The translations under genes were made by a program, and so were the position numbers. A stretch of DNA of 64,000 nt, taken from Thunnus maccoyii. Taxonomy: Eukaryota > Chordata > Actinopteri > Scombriformes > Scombridae. The stretch's first letter is position 1, and each line of letters begins with the position of its first letter. Positions 45,140 through 57,833 of this stretch are shown here, in pieces. The notes beneath the pieces were generated by a model. The model was not told the origin of the DNA. It ran no database searches and worked only from the letters and a program-made list of their open reading frames with translations. The stretch spans positions 12,274,501 to 12,338,500 of the forward strand of contig NC_056550.1 of the NCBI RefSeq assembly GCF_910596095.1. The letters run 5' to 3'.

Positions 45140-46745
45140 GAGAAAACTGTACCTCTTGTGCCCAGTACGTGTGTTGGCATGTTATGTTGAATGAGAAAGA
45201 AAGAGCTGCCTAGCTAGTTGGCTTTACGAGTGCATCTCCCAAGCCTACAGGCAGGCGGCTAAGGAACCCCCCTACTGTGGTCTGAGTGCATTCCACGTGT
45301 GGTGTGGCAGCATCTACGGCCTTGTTCGGTGGGGTGAGTGTCAAGGACATGTGCACAGCGGCGTCCTGGTCTACGCCTTGTCCGTTCAAAGGTTCTATCT
45401 CTTGGACATGACGGGCTCCTTTTCAAGGTCCATGCTCACAGGTGCAACTCAGGACTTGTGAAAAGGGTGGTGTGTGTGTCAGTTGTGATTCACTTGACCC
45501 CCCTGGGCAATTATACACCAGTATTCTCCCATGATCCAAGATGACTCGGGAGAAGGGGTGTGCAGGTCGTTTGGTATATGACCTATGATCCCTGTGAGGT
45601 TAGGCCTTTTTTTCACCCAGCTGTGGTACACTAGGGGAGGCAAAATTGCATCGCTTGTGCCCAGTACATGCATTGGCATGTTATATTGAGCGCACAGCCC
45701 CCTTTCAGCGCATGTGCTATGGAGAGCGAGTGGCTGGCAAAGCCCTATCCAAGAAGTGCCTAGCTAGTTGGCTTTGTGAATGCATCTCCAAAGCTTACAT
45801 GCAGGTGTGTAAGGACCTCCCCCCTACTGTGGTATCTTATTCGGCAAAGCAAAAATAGTGGGTTTTTTTACGAATATTTATTTCGTACAAATATTTTTTA
45901 AATTATTTGTTTTCAGGAATTGAAAAAAAAAAGTCTAATGAGCTGAGCTACTGATACGTGTGAAGTGCTCTCAAGGAAGTTTCCATAACCTGTTGTTTCC
46001 CTTCTCCTTTCCACAAAGTTAGGTTGTAAAAAATAGGCAATAAATGAAAAGTGTAAAGCAATCGCCTTTGAAGTTCTTCTCTACACGTCACATGCTGTAC
46101 TGTCTCTGTGTTATGGGTGTATAAATACCTATAGGTCTATCTGCACAGCAGTGATGTGCTAGGTTTTAGCTCAGTAGTCACCACAGTCATCTATGATGTG
46201 GGAGACTCCAGTTCGAGACCCGGTGTGGGGACTCCCTTCATAAGCTTATTTATTCATGAGCACTTATTGTAACGCTTTAATTTTCTAAAATGAAAGTGTA
46301 ATAAAAACAAAAACAAAAACAGGGTTTTTAAGCCTATTTCCAGTTTTATTCTAATACAAATACAAATACAAATAATTTTGCTGCCTCAACAAATATAGAT
46401 ACAAATACAAATACTGGGCTCTCTGCACATCCCTAGTCCAAGCGCATTCCACAGGTGACGTGGCAATGTCTATGGCCTTGTTCAGTGGGTTGAGTGTCAA
46501 GGACATACGTATATCGGCATCCTGGTCTAAGTCTTGTCTGTTCATAAGGTTTTATCTCTTGGACATGACGGGCTCCTTTTTAAGGTCTGTGTTCACAGTT
46601 GCGACTCAGGACTTGTGAAAAGGGTGGAGTGTCAACTGTGGTACACCTGACCCCCCTGGGCCATTATACGCCTACATTCTTCCATGATCCAAGATGACTC
46701 GGGAAATGGGGTGTGCAGGGTGTTTGGTGTATGACCTATGACTCC
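45140..46745 (+). repeat. Partial tandem duplication of DIRS B recombinase region
   Basis: The stretch 45140-45630 is repeated at 45645-46745. Both carry a TGTGCCCAGTAC block, a GCCTAGCTAGTTGGCTTT block, a GACATGACGGGCTCC block and a CCATGATCCAAGATGACTCG block. The second copy is lengthened by a hAT element. Confidence 0.85.
45843..46434 (+). mobile_element. hAT-type non-autonomous element, copy 2 (5' end lost)
   Basis: It matches the element at 13964-14601 and ends with GCACATCCCTA (46424-46434). The expected TAGGG(G/A)TGTGC left end is missing. The tRNA-like block (46162-46231) has an A-box-like TAGCTCAGTAGT and a B-box-like GTTCGAGACC. Confidence 0.8.
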
Positions 46746-46939
46746 TGCAAGGTTAGGCCAAGTTTTCACCCAGCTCAGGTCCATGATAACTGGACTGGGT
46801 TGGGCCCCCTACTGCTCCACTTAAGCAGCTGGGATTATAAAGTAGCAGGAGGGCTGCAGTGACTTGCCTATAGCCGGGCAGGCTCAGTGAGGCAGATTGA
46901 TGATATGTCACAGCAGGGCGAACATCCGCCAGGCTTCGC

Positions 46940-47045
46940 CTACTGTACACATGGAGTCCAGTAGAGGGCGGAGACTGTGTGAGATAGAACAAAGTTTACA
47001 ATATTGTAATCCTAGTTCTATAAGCACAGGCGAAGCCTTCTACCT
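46940..47045 (+). repeat. DIRS internal complementary region (copy B)
   Basis: The left half resembles the element's left end in reverse complement (TGAGATAGAAC). The right half (CTAGTTCTATAAGCACAGGC) is complementary to its right end. This is the DIRS circular-junction structure used to restore ends during replication. Confidence 0.75.
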
Positions 47046-47279
47046 ATGGACCCTGCCACTCTTTCGACGTCCACTGAAGTGGTTTCGGATAATGAGCATC
47101 TGTACGACATTGCTTATATAGTGTGCGAGACACACATAATTGGTAGGTGTGTCCTGATTGGCTGGCTACGTACATGCAAATTTCAGTGGATAATTGCGTG
47201 GGTGTGATAGGAAGAGAATATTACCCATAGAGTCCAGTAGAGGGCTCTGCCTGTGCTTATAGAACTAGGGTTACAATAT

Positions 47280-49483
47280 CGTACCTTTCAGATCATCCAC
47301 TCAGTGCATGATATGAAAAAAAAAGCCTACGTGAGTGCAGATCTACTTTTGTCCTAATTCACTAACATGCCAGGGCTGTTTCAATCTCTAAATTACAACA
47401 CTAAATTCCATTTAGTTGCTTCACAGTTTCTGGGTCCTGTTGTTATGCATACTGGCTCACTGTCACACTGTCATGGCTTACTGGGACACTTGAATAGAAC
47501 AGATAGAACATAATTGATGTATTAATAACGCTTGTGCTTTTCCTTCTATGACCATGCAGTCAAAATTTCCGCTGTGGCCTTTTAACTGAAATGGCTCATA
47601 TCAGAAACTGTCTCATTTGCTTTCTCTTTCAGAAATTGCTTGTCTGAAAATGAATGCATACAATTAATAGCGAGATTTTAGTCAAACAATGCAATGAGGA
47701 CATGGCTTATGCCTATCCACCATGATTAAGAAAAGATTGAACCAACTGCAAATATTAGCAGTGTTAACCTAATGTTATAGCTCTTACAAGGCATTAGTAT
47801 TGATAATTCACCATTACATGAACCGAGACAAAACATTTAAACTTCAACTCCACTAATAACATACTCTCTAAAACAACAATTAAACAATTAAAAGTGACTC
47901 TCCACTTTCCCTTGCTGTAAGAGGAAAACTGTGACAAAAGCAACAAACTCCTCAACGGACAGGATCCGAGTATGTGACTGTTAAAATTTCTTTCTTCCAT
48001 ATTTTACTTTTTCTATTTTCCAGGAATACTGCTTGACGGAGGAGGACTGCACACAGATTTGCTCATTTCATCATTCATCATTCTTCTTTATTCAAACAGC
48101 ATTGTGCTGAATCAAAGCCCAATGTTTCAGCATACACCTTCATCAGGGGCCAATCAGGAATAATGGGCTGAAAACTACTTTTTATACATTGTCAAACATC
48201 ACATAAGGCATCCTTTAGGATAATTATATCATTCAGTAAACAAGCCATCATCTGTACCACCTGTATTGCTGTATGTGTTTGCTTTACACATTGTAGCACC
48301 ATCTTGTGGTTAAATCAAAACAAATCAATCCAGCCAAGAGAACAAACAAAAAATCTAATTTCAGCAGAATTTCCAACAAATTGTGTCAAAGCTAAATAAT
48401 AACAGTTCAACTTAGATTGTAAGGAAGCACCTCTTCATTCAGTCCATGTGGCGATATTGTGTTTAATTGATATATTCAAAATGCTTCACTTCACCTATGT
48501 GGACAGGAGGGAGAGGGATGGGGTCAGACCAAGAATGATCTGCTGTTTTGAGGTGTGTAAGGAAGAGGAGGAAGATGAATGAATGATGATGAATGAAATA
48601 AAAGCAAATTATGACTATTCCAAACTTTTAAGGGCAGCCTTAATTCTTTTGACCAGCACTTACTGGCAATAATCAGCTTCATCTTGAGATCATAAGATAA
48701 GAACACTATCAACCATCTGGCATCTTCTGTTATTATGTTTGCTTCAGACTTACTTGCTTTTATAACAGAAAGACACATATCTTAGTATTCCTACAAGCAA
48801 AAAAGGCAAACACACCAAATTTATTAGGAAAAACAGCACCTAATTGTATTTGATTTTGCAGGTGACAACAAATTAATATATGAGTATTTCTTCCAAAACA
48901 GCTGTTTAACCATCTATAATCATTTGTGCTGAGATCACTCCAGGTTAAGACTACTCGGCTAATGTGTTGCCAAAGATGATAGAGTTGTATTTGTTTTTAC
49001 TCTCTTCAAATAAGTGCAGGGGTCTTTTTTATTTGTCCTTTCATTATCCTCTAGATGGTGGCAAAACTCCCACTATGGCTATTTATCTCTGGAGGACCCT
49101 TCAGAGTGTTGCTCCGCAATCAAAATATAAGGAGAGTAAGATGTTCTCTTTATATCTATGGTTCTCTTTCTGTGTCATATTATCTCTTCTGTTTTCTAAA
49201 AGTTAAACAGAGATTATAAGATATATCTATTTTTTCTCTTAATGTCTGTGTTTCTCACTTGCATCTTCCTTCAAGCCACAAGTACACTGTTAGACCATAA
49301 TGGATCTGACTCATGGAGTCACTTCTGTTGCTCAATAGGAAATTGTGGAATTGAAGTTTACCCTGTTGTACCCAAAATATTCTGGGAGATAATATCGATC
49401 TATATTTTGTAATGTAAAATGTAGCCTCTGTCATAACCGAGCATGTTTTTTAATATACAGCATGTGTATATGGTTTGATCACG
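47280..49483. other. Spacer between DIRS copies B and C
   Basis: Mostly AT-rich, no supported gene. Near 48115-48155 the reverse strand carries CCTGATGAAGG...GAAACATTGGG followed by a TGAATAAAG-like end, a motif common at the 3' ends of fish repeats. An exon-like 84-bp stretch with AG and GTAAG borders near 49053-49136 has no recognisable product. Confidence 0.4.
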
Positions 49484-52400
49484 GGACACGCCTACCGATT
49501 ACATGTGTCTCGCACCCTATATAAGTAGTGTCTCACTGCCGCTAACTATCCAAAACCACTTCAGCAGACGGTGAAGAAGCGGCAGGGTCCATAGGTAGAG
49601 GGCTCTTCCTGTGCTTACTGAACTAGGGTTATAATATCGTAACTTTCATTCTATCTCACACAAGCTCTAGGGTACAGTAGGCGGAGCCCGATGAATGTTA
49701 GCCCTGCTGTGACGTGTCAAAACTGCCTCATTTAGCTCAACCAGTGAGAGGTTATTTGTCGCGGCCCTCCTAATACTTTATAATCCCAGCAGCTTAAGCG
49801 GAGCAGTAAGGGGCCCCATCCAGTCCAAGTAACATGGACCTGAGCTGGGTGAAAACATCGTCTAACCTCGAAGGGGTCATAGGTCATACACCAAAGAATG
49901 CAGGTGTATAATTGCCCAGGGGGGCCGGGTGTACCACAGCTGACACTCACGCCACCCTTTTCTTGAGTCCTGAGTCGCACCTGTTATCAGGGACCTTGAA
50001 AAGAGAGAAGCACTGCTGCGGTCACCACAAAGCAGCAAACAGCTGGAGTGAACCGACAGGGTGCACAATTCATTTACTCTCTTAGCTGAGGTCAGTACAA
50101 GCAGCAAAGTTGTCTTGAATGATAACGCCTTCAGAGAGGAGCGCTCCAGAGGCTCATAGTGATCACTGTCTAGGACCTCGAGCACCACCGGCAGTTCCCA
50201 CTGGGGCGCAGAGACACGTATCATAGGCTGTTGTCTCCTAATCCCCTGCAAGAAACATTTTATGAAGGGATAGGCGAAGACAAGTCTGTTGCCCAAATGC
50301 TCATGACAGGAGGAAACAGCTGCTGCATACATTTTAATAGTGACATGAGACAGCCCCTTTTCTCCAGATACTGTAGAAAGGAGAAAACCTCTCCCATTGA
50401 ACATGTCAGGGGGTCCAGTCTCCTATCCTCTTACCAGCATTGACATCTCAACTACTTAGCCTTGTAGCATCCCCCCACACTTGGGGGATGGACCAGGGCT
50501 GGGTCCCCAACATCTGGGTCATCTCTGCGTAGCATGGTGCCGAACAGTGGTCCAGAGCTATAAGGATGACCATTACACGGTCGTCTCACTATCTTCAGCA
50601 GCAAGAGAATGAGATGAAGAGGGGGAAAGTTGTAAAGCAGCCCCCTTGGCCATGGCACATTCACCCCCAATGGTAGATCATCTTGCAGCGTCAGGGAGAA
50701 CCAGAGCAGGCAGTGGGTGTTGTTTCAACTGCCAAACAGGTCCACTTCTGCTCTCCCAAACTGGTTCCAAATCTGCTGCACCACCTCAGGGTGCAGCAGA
50801 GGGCTGCCTCTCAACATGAGGTCAGTGCCTCTGTTCTTCAGACCCAGAATGTGGAGGACTCTTCGAGACAGGAGGTGTTCTGAGGCCCACACCAACAGGT
50901 TTTCCGCCATCTTCAACAGGGCTGTGGATCAGGAGTCTGCCCTACCTGTTGATGTAGGCAACTGTGATGCGGTTGACTGTCAACAGATGCTGTGGGGACC
51001 CCCAGTAAAGCAGGTCCTCCTGCACTGATGGGGGAACATTCATCAAGCAGTGCTTGTGCCCCTTGGGATCCAAGCACAGGCCGGCGATCCACCGTTGTTG
51101 GTAGCATATGTGCAGGAGCCCCAGTGGAACAACTGGATGGCCCATCGCCATAAGCCCCAATGCCTGCATTACAGTCAAAGCTGTCACTGCCACTCCCCAC
51201 TGCAGTCTGAGAACTGCAAGCCGCAGGGCTGTATGTCTGGCTTCCAACAGAACAACCTGCAGCCTGAACGAGTCGAGCACGACTCCCAGATACTCTGCCT
51301 GCTGGTGTGGCTGGGGTGGTGCTCTTTTTCCAGTTGATGGCAAAACCTAACTTAGGTGCAGCACCAATCTGGCAGTGTGGAAAATGGCCCATTCTCTGGA
51401 CCTGGCCATGACAATGAGGTCATCTAAGTAGAAGAAAACCCTCATGCCACAGCGCGCAGCAGTTGTAGCACCGCATCCACACATTTGCCAAATGGTAGCC
51501 TGTTGTACTTGTAGGTTATCTGTGGAAGGCTAAGTGCAGGAACTTCCTGTGTTTTGTTGCCACCTCGATGTAAAAATAAGCATCTTTCAGGTTAATGGTG
51601 GTGAACCAGTCATCTGGTTGAACCAGTTCCAGCAATTTCCTTATGGTCAGCATGTGGAATGTCTTTCTGGCAATGCATTGGTTCAAAATGGGTCTGACAC
51701 CTCCTGTCTTCTTGGGAACCAGGAAGTGCACGGCATAAAACCCCTTCTGTCTGTCATGAGTGTGAACGATTGAGACAGCCTATTTCAGTAACAGGTCCTG
51801 GATCTTTTCTGAGAGAAAATCTATCCCCTCTTGGGAGTCTCAGTGTTTTGTCCATCCACTCCAATAAGACACAGCTGTGATGCCATTCCTCATAAAACTG
51901 CATCTGAGGATGAGCGGTCAGCTGGGGGGCAGCAGCCAGGAAGCTGTGATATTCTGATTTGGCCCTTTCCACGGCCAAACCTTCCATAAATGAAAGTTTG
52001 GCCCATGGCATCAAATTTGTGTCAGTGCGTCCGTCACCCTCCATATTTCCTGCAGAAATAACAGTACCAGCGAGCGCAGCCAGACTCAGATCTGCTTCTG
52101 AGTGTTGCTATGTTGGGCATGATGTGTGTTTTTCTCACCACATCACGCCTAACAGCACTGGGCTTTTTTCGGCTAGCACCGTCTGCAGCTGAATAAAGCC
52201 TCCTGCTATTTGCTTCTCTGATAGAGAGAAGAGACGCAGGGGCACCAGCAGAGCAAGTGCTTTCTGTATTACAAAGCCTCTGTGGCCAGCTGGACGAAGT
52301 AGGCTGAATTGCTGTCATCCCAGTGTCACAGAGAGCTGGAGAAGTGGAGAAGGGGAGGGTGGCGGGTTGTGCTCTTTGGAAAATGTAACATGTTTTTATT

Positions 52401-53860
52401 AAAACATTTTCAACATGTGAACACACACAATGAACTTGAGCAGTGGTGGGAGGGGGAAGTGAACTCCGCTGGCAAATCCAGGGGTGAGTTGTTGGACGTA
52501 GCCCGCACCAATGTGACACGCCCTCCCACTGACAGTCATTTCGGTGCCACTGACTTTCCCCAAGCATAAGCCAACTTCAGTGGGGGTCTGTCTGCACTCC
52601 TTACTGCAGATTGGGCTGATCCATGGTCACGTGCAGGCCATTGCTGTGGTGTCTCTGTTGAGGTGGTATGGGAGGTGGCTGAAGCAGCAGGGGCTGATGG
52701 TACTCTGCCCTGCCTGTGCATTCTCTTCCTCACCATGGCATTGCAGCAATGCACCTCGTCTCTTCTCTGGTTCGAAGAAGGCACCAGCGGCAGATGACAG
52801 CTCAGTTGTGCCTTCTCTTCTTCCAGCGTCTTTAAGCACTGAGTCATAGAGGAGATGAATCCAAAGAGACTGTCCAGAGTCCCAGCCACACGTGACATTA
52901 GCCTAATGTGGCAAGCCGCATCACTCACCCCGCAGCATTCGCAACACCCAGAACAAGGTTGTTAATCTTACCGATTGTGCTATCCAGAAATTCAACCTGT
53001 TCAGTCATGGAGGAGGCATGCAGTGGTGTATTTTCTGTTGCGATGCCCAACACACCCAGAATGTTCGCTGCCATGCCCAGCTGTGCGCCTGGCCATATGC
53101 CCGGCCGTAATATTTTCTTAAAATATTCCAGTATGTCTCTGTCCTGCATCAGCGGAAGCTGCAGCTTTTTTTGGCCACTGCCTTCGCCACCATGGCTATA
53201 ACCTTCAGGAAATCATGGCGAAATGAACTCGGCCACAGATTTCTGAAGGTCAGCTAAGTAGCTGAGACAGAAGAGAGGTTGTCATCATCATCCATCGGAG
53301 AAGCCGTATGCAGAGTCTCAGCTGAGGTGTCCGATGGCGGCAGAGGACCAAATGAAGAGGTGTGTTCATCTTCACTGCGGAAATCAATCTCGAGCTCCAA
53401 TTTCACTCTCGTCACAGTCGAGTGAGAGGTCACACAGCCAAAAATGTTCCCACCATTTCTGGAGTTGAACGGGAGTGAGTGCCTGGCAGTGCAGGCAGGG
53501 CAGTGGCTGCCTCATGTGGCTCTCTGTGTGGTCCCTTCCGAGGCACTTGAAGTAAAGTAATGTCTGGCTGCAGCGGCGATGAGACCAGGGCACAACAGGC
53601 AGGATCGAGCTTGGAGTGGCAACTCCATCCTTGGAGAGGAAAGATCAGTGAGCGGATTTCACCATCACCGAAGAAAAGAGGATAGTGAGCAGCAGTGAGA
53701 TGTTGCTTATATAGTGTGCGAGACACACGTAATAGGTAAGCGCGTCCTGACTGGCTGGCTACGTACATGCAAATTTCAGTGGGCGATTGTGTGCATGTGA
53801 TAGGACGAGAGTATTATCAATAGAGTCCAGTAGAGGGCAGAGCCTGTGTGAGATAGAACA
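49484..53860 (-). mobile_element. DIRS-like retrotransposon copy C (3' truncated)
   Basis: On the minus strand: inverted repeat (about 53860-53680), gag-like region (53149-52536), RT (about 52044-51400, with LVPKKTGG, INLKDAYF and YLDD), RNase H region (about 51390-50500), tyrosine recombinase (50404-49880, with TSAKRVNEL intact). The internal complementary region is at about 49690-49590. The outermost part of the far inverted repeat is missing. It lies tail to tail with copy B. The recombinase frame of 175 codons is the best preserved part of any copy here. Confidence 0.85.
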
Positions 53861-54712
53861 CATATAATACTGCAACAACAGCATCATTGTAAATGTTTGA
53901 TAAAAGAGTATTTCTGGGATAGCCACTGTCAAGTTTGGCTGGTTATACAATCAACAAGTGTGTAATTTGACATGTGCTGCATTAGCTTTTCTTGAAAACA
54001 TAATACAGAAAATCAGAACCGCAAAGTGGCACTGCTCTGAATGTCGCGCTAGTTCATTTTGTTCAAATGCATTTGAATGCTGAATACAGCAATTTTTAAG
54101 TGATTTCTATTAAAGCCTTGTTGTGGAAATTGTCTGAGAACACTAAACACACATATGAAATAATACACAAAACACTGCTGGGTTGAAGATTAAAAATTAT
54201 TATTGTACAATAAGGAGACAGAACACACAAAGATTTGCATTAGCTTGTTTCAATGAACAAAGGAAACCTAATCTATTATAGTGTCAGAAGGCCACAAGAT
54301 GTACTTCTACATATATGTGAGAGCCATCTTTCCCTAAGACACACAAGAAACCAAGGCCCCCAAACCATATGTGACCTTTGACCCATTGATGTGTTTTGCT
54401 TATTCTGAGACCCAGAATATCACCTTATTTGGGCCTAAGCCAGGATGGAAGGAGCCTCTCTCAATGACAGGCACACAGAAACAAAGAAAGGAACAATGAT
54501 CTTACTTCCTGTACATTAATTCTGTACATTAATATAATAAACCAATCATCTGGAAAGTCCATCTATCCTTATGAATATTCGGAAGAAGAAGCAAAAGATG
54601 AATTACCTGGCATAGATATTAAACCAAACTGATTTTTAATGTTTGCTTCTTTAGAGGTTCACTTTTTTCTTTTTTTATTTATCTTGAAGCTTTGCTATTG
54701 TATTTTTACTAA
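53861..54712. other. Spacer, no gene seen
   Basis: AT-rich. An octamer in reverse orientation (ATTTGCAT) lies at 54233-54240. Nothing else supported. Confidence 0.5.
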
Positions 54713-54720
54713 TCTTCTGT

Positions 54721-55450
54721 CAGGGTTGTGCAGAGGGCCCAGCATTTGTATTTGCATCTGTATTTGTTGAGGCAGCAAAACTATTTGTATTCTGTCCTGT
54801 TTTTGTTTTCAGTACACTTTTAAATTTAGAAAATTAAAGTGTTACAATAAGTGTTCATGAATAAACTACCTTACAAAGGAGGTCCCCACACCAGAGTCTC
54901 CCAGATCATAGACGACTGTGCTGACAACTGAGCTAAAACTTTATTCATCCCCTCATTGCAGACAGACCTCTACCTATTTATACACCCATAACACAGAGAC
55001 AGCACATCATGTGAAATGTAGGGAAGAACTTCAAAGGCGATAATTGCTTTGTATTTTTCATTTATTGCCTATTTTTTACAACCTAATTTTGTGAAAAGGA
55101 GAAGGGAAAAACAGTTATGGAGGGTCCCTTGGGAGCATTTTGTGTGTGTCAGTAGCTCAGCTTTATCTCTGGGGAACACCCCCAACTCTGGGAGTGATGT
55201 CCAAATTAGGAAATGTGTGTCATGTAGCAGGTGGATGTGACTCCCCTCGTTGAGACCCGCTGATAGCCATAACAGCGGAGCAGATGAGAGAGACGGAGAT
55301 AGCGATGTAACCGACCTGCGCACTGATATTTGACATGCTTTTTTTTCTCTTCCAGAAAACAAATAATTTTTAAAATATTTGTATGAAACAAATATTTGTA
55401 AAAAACCCACTGTTTGTGCTTTGCCGTATTTGTATTCAGGCACACCTCTA
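54721..55450 (-). mobile_element. hAT-type non-autonomous element, copy 3
   Basis: The ends are CAGGGTTGTGC and GCACACCTCTA. The flanking 8-mers are TCTTCTGT (54713-54720) and CCTTCTGT (55451-55458), seven of eight identical. It is in the opposite orientation to copies 1 and 2 and holds the tRNA-like block at about 54882-54939. Confidence 0.82.
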
Positions 55451-55458
55451 CCTTCTGT

Positions 55459-55990
55459 GGCACTGGAACACACTATACACCCTGATCAAATGACATGTAT
55501 CACAGGCTCTCAGTTTATTGATAATATTCAAAGACTGCTACATAGTATAACTTCTATCTACAGTCGGTGGAGAGAATTTTGCTTTAGCTTTGGCTGCACA
55601 AAAAGCCTTTCATTGGGTATAATGTTCATACTTGTTCCAGATATTTTATGAGCATGGTTTTGGCCCAAATTTTTTTAAAACACATATCTTATTTTCAACT
55701 AATCATGCAAGGTATGAATAATTGATCACTTATCATCATCTTACAACCTTTTGGTATTGATAGAGGAGTGCATCGATGCTGTCCTAAAGTACCCTTCTTT
55801 TTGCAATTAGTATTGAACCCTTTGCACAAATGATAAGATTAAACCCAATATTAAAGATATTAAAAATTGGTGATGAAGAGCATAAAATATTGTTGGATGA
55901 CATATTAATATGTCTTACAAATATATAATTCAATACCTTACCAAATGAATTGTATCAAGATTTGTGGAGGCATCCTTGCAAATCCCAAAA
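55459..55990 (+). pseudogene. L1-clade LINE ORF2 reverse-transcriptase remnant
   Basis: Across several frame breaks the + strand shows ordered L1 RT blocks: HPDQM near 55480, a QKAFHW block near 55600 (the KAFD region), EHGFGPNF near 55655, and IGDEEHKI followed by a DDIL block near 55870-55910, where the YADD catalytic motif would lie. Stops and frameshifts make it non-functional. The hAT copy 3 insertion abuts or interrupts its upstream part. Confidence 0.7.
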
Positions 55991-57428
55991 CTATAGTGCT
56001 GTAGGTAATCCCTGAGGATTGTAGACATTCATACTTATTAAATATTCTTTTGGTTACGGCAAGGCAAGGTTCAGCGAGGATGCCCCCTCCACAGTAGAAT
56101 GGACAGGCAGATTAAAGGAAGTGTATTGAATGAAAAGAAAAAATACTACAAACTGACACTACGGACAAAAATATTTTTAAAAAACAACTTTTCACCCACT
56201 CCTTAGAAATGATTTAGGCCCAAAAGTGAATGTTAAAACTGTTATTATGAATCCATCTACTTTTATTATTTATTCACCATTTATTTGCAAATTGTTATGA
56301 GTGATTTAAAAGAAAGAAATAACAAGATGAATTTGGTGTTGTCATAAGAGTTGTATTTTGTATCTTAAAGCTTCACTTGTGCATGCTATCTCACTGTCAT
56401 GGCTTAATGGGACAATTTAATGTAACAGAACCATCATTAATGATACTGGTAACTATGTTTATTCATACTGTGACAAGTTCTTATCTCTTTATTTCTCTTC
56501 TTTATTTCATCATGAGTTCTGTAAATTGTTCAGTAGTTGTTCCATTATTTGCTGATGATATATTTAGTAAACTTATTCAAATGCATGAATTAAATTGAGC
56601 TTTACGTAGTTATTCAAACTCACTCATATTTTAGGGTATACTTTAATCAAGAATTTAGTGACCACAGCTGCATCAACAATATTTTCACCCCTTGTGGACA
56701 TACAGTATAACAGACAAGCCCTCTGCCAATGAAACACATATACTGTACCAAGGACAGAACGAAACAACAGTAAGAAGTCTCTCTAACATGAGCATTGAAA
56801 ATGACCAGTAATAATAATCATCTTCATCATCTTCATCAACATCATCATCATTTCATTTCATTTATATAGCACTTTTCGAGCATAAGAATTAAGTGCTTTC
56901 CAGATTACCCTCCCCCCAATTCATGCATACATAGAAGAAATAGAAAAATTAGGCACATATACCGGATCTAGCAGCACTGAGCCCATACATAAAACAGATG
57001 AAAGTGCAAATTAAAAGAAACAATAACCTATGTAAACAAATATAATGCAAATAATTTAATAAATATTTTAATGATTGAAAGTGCACTTGTAATTTATTAG
57101 ATTTTCACTTTCTTTCTGCTCTCCTGCATGTTCTTTTAATATCTAAATGTCTTTCTTTATCCAGGGGGTTGCTCTTATTTTAACAGGGTTTTGCAAGGTG
57201 CAACCTTTTTCAGGGTGGACAGAAACAACTTATGAAAAGCATTTATATCTGAATAATATGTCAGCTTGGCACTATTAAAGAGGGGAATGAATAATACCAC
57301 TGTGCACTCATTCATAACAAGAAAATGCACAATTTGTCTATACCGCCGGAACCATAGTGTCAGACATGATGCACATGTGTATGACACAAATATACAAACT
57401 GTCTTAAAACAAAAATCAGGTGCATATA
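55991..57428. other. Spacer, no gene seen
   Basis: AT-rich. CAT/ATC microsatellite-like sequence occurs near 56820-56850, and a common fish repeat-like TTTATATAGCACTTTTC near 56859. No exon supported. Confidence 0.5.
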
Positions 57429-57833
57429 TGAACACTGAAAGAGGTTTTGCTTGCTGTAATCATTCCTCTTGTTCATACTGAGCGATTAAAGACTCCTTTC
57501 TAATCCGCTTTCAGTGTAAGTGATGGGGCACAAAAATCCACAATTCTTGTTTTGTGCAAGAATGTATTCCAAAGTTCCTCTGAAGCTAATACAGTATGAG
57601 TTTTCAGCAGTCTAGGAAATGCAGTCCAGGGAAACACAAAGAGGAATGGCTCAGATGGCTGGAGTCTCATATTTACACTAGATAAACTTTGGTGTACATT
57701 TTTGCACAAAACAAGGACTCTGGATTAATTGTCCACCATCACTCACATTGAAAGCGGATTATGAAGGGATCTTTAAATAGTCAGTATAATCAGGAGGAAT
57801 GATTACAGCAAGTTAAACCTGTTTCAGTGTTCA
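57429..57833. repeat. Long inverted repeat (foldback)
   Basis: The left arm (about 57429-57600) and right arm (about 57664-57833) are imperfect reverse complements. Both have a TTGCTGTAATCATTCCTC-like and an AATCCGCTTTCA-like block when read in the same sense. The loop is about 60 bp. It is either two head-to-head copies of a fish interspersed repeat or a foldback transposon. Confidence 0.8.

Larger units (their letters stand above)
40187..47279 (+). mobile_element. DIRS-like retrotransposon copy B (nearly full length, inactive)
   Basis: Order on the + strand: left inverted repeat, gag-like region (about 40450-41720), RT (from about 41780, including the LVPKKTGG motif and, after an interruption, YLDD at 43392-43403), RNase H region (about 43550-44250), tyrosine recombinase (from about 44640, with AKRVSEL), internal complementary region (about 46940-47045), right inverted repeat. 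Inverted ends, a YLDD polymerase and a tyrosine recombinase in place of an integrase define DIRS elements. Stops (for example the TAA at 44949 before AKRV), an L2 insertion, a duplicated recombinase part and a hAT insertion show it is dead. Confidence 0.88.

Noticed and set aside
49053..49136. Exon-like stretch with AG and GTAAG borders
   Set aside because: Single short candidate without partner exons, Ig motif or recognisable protein.
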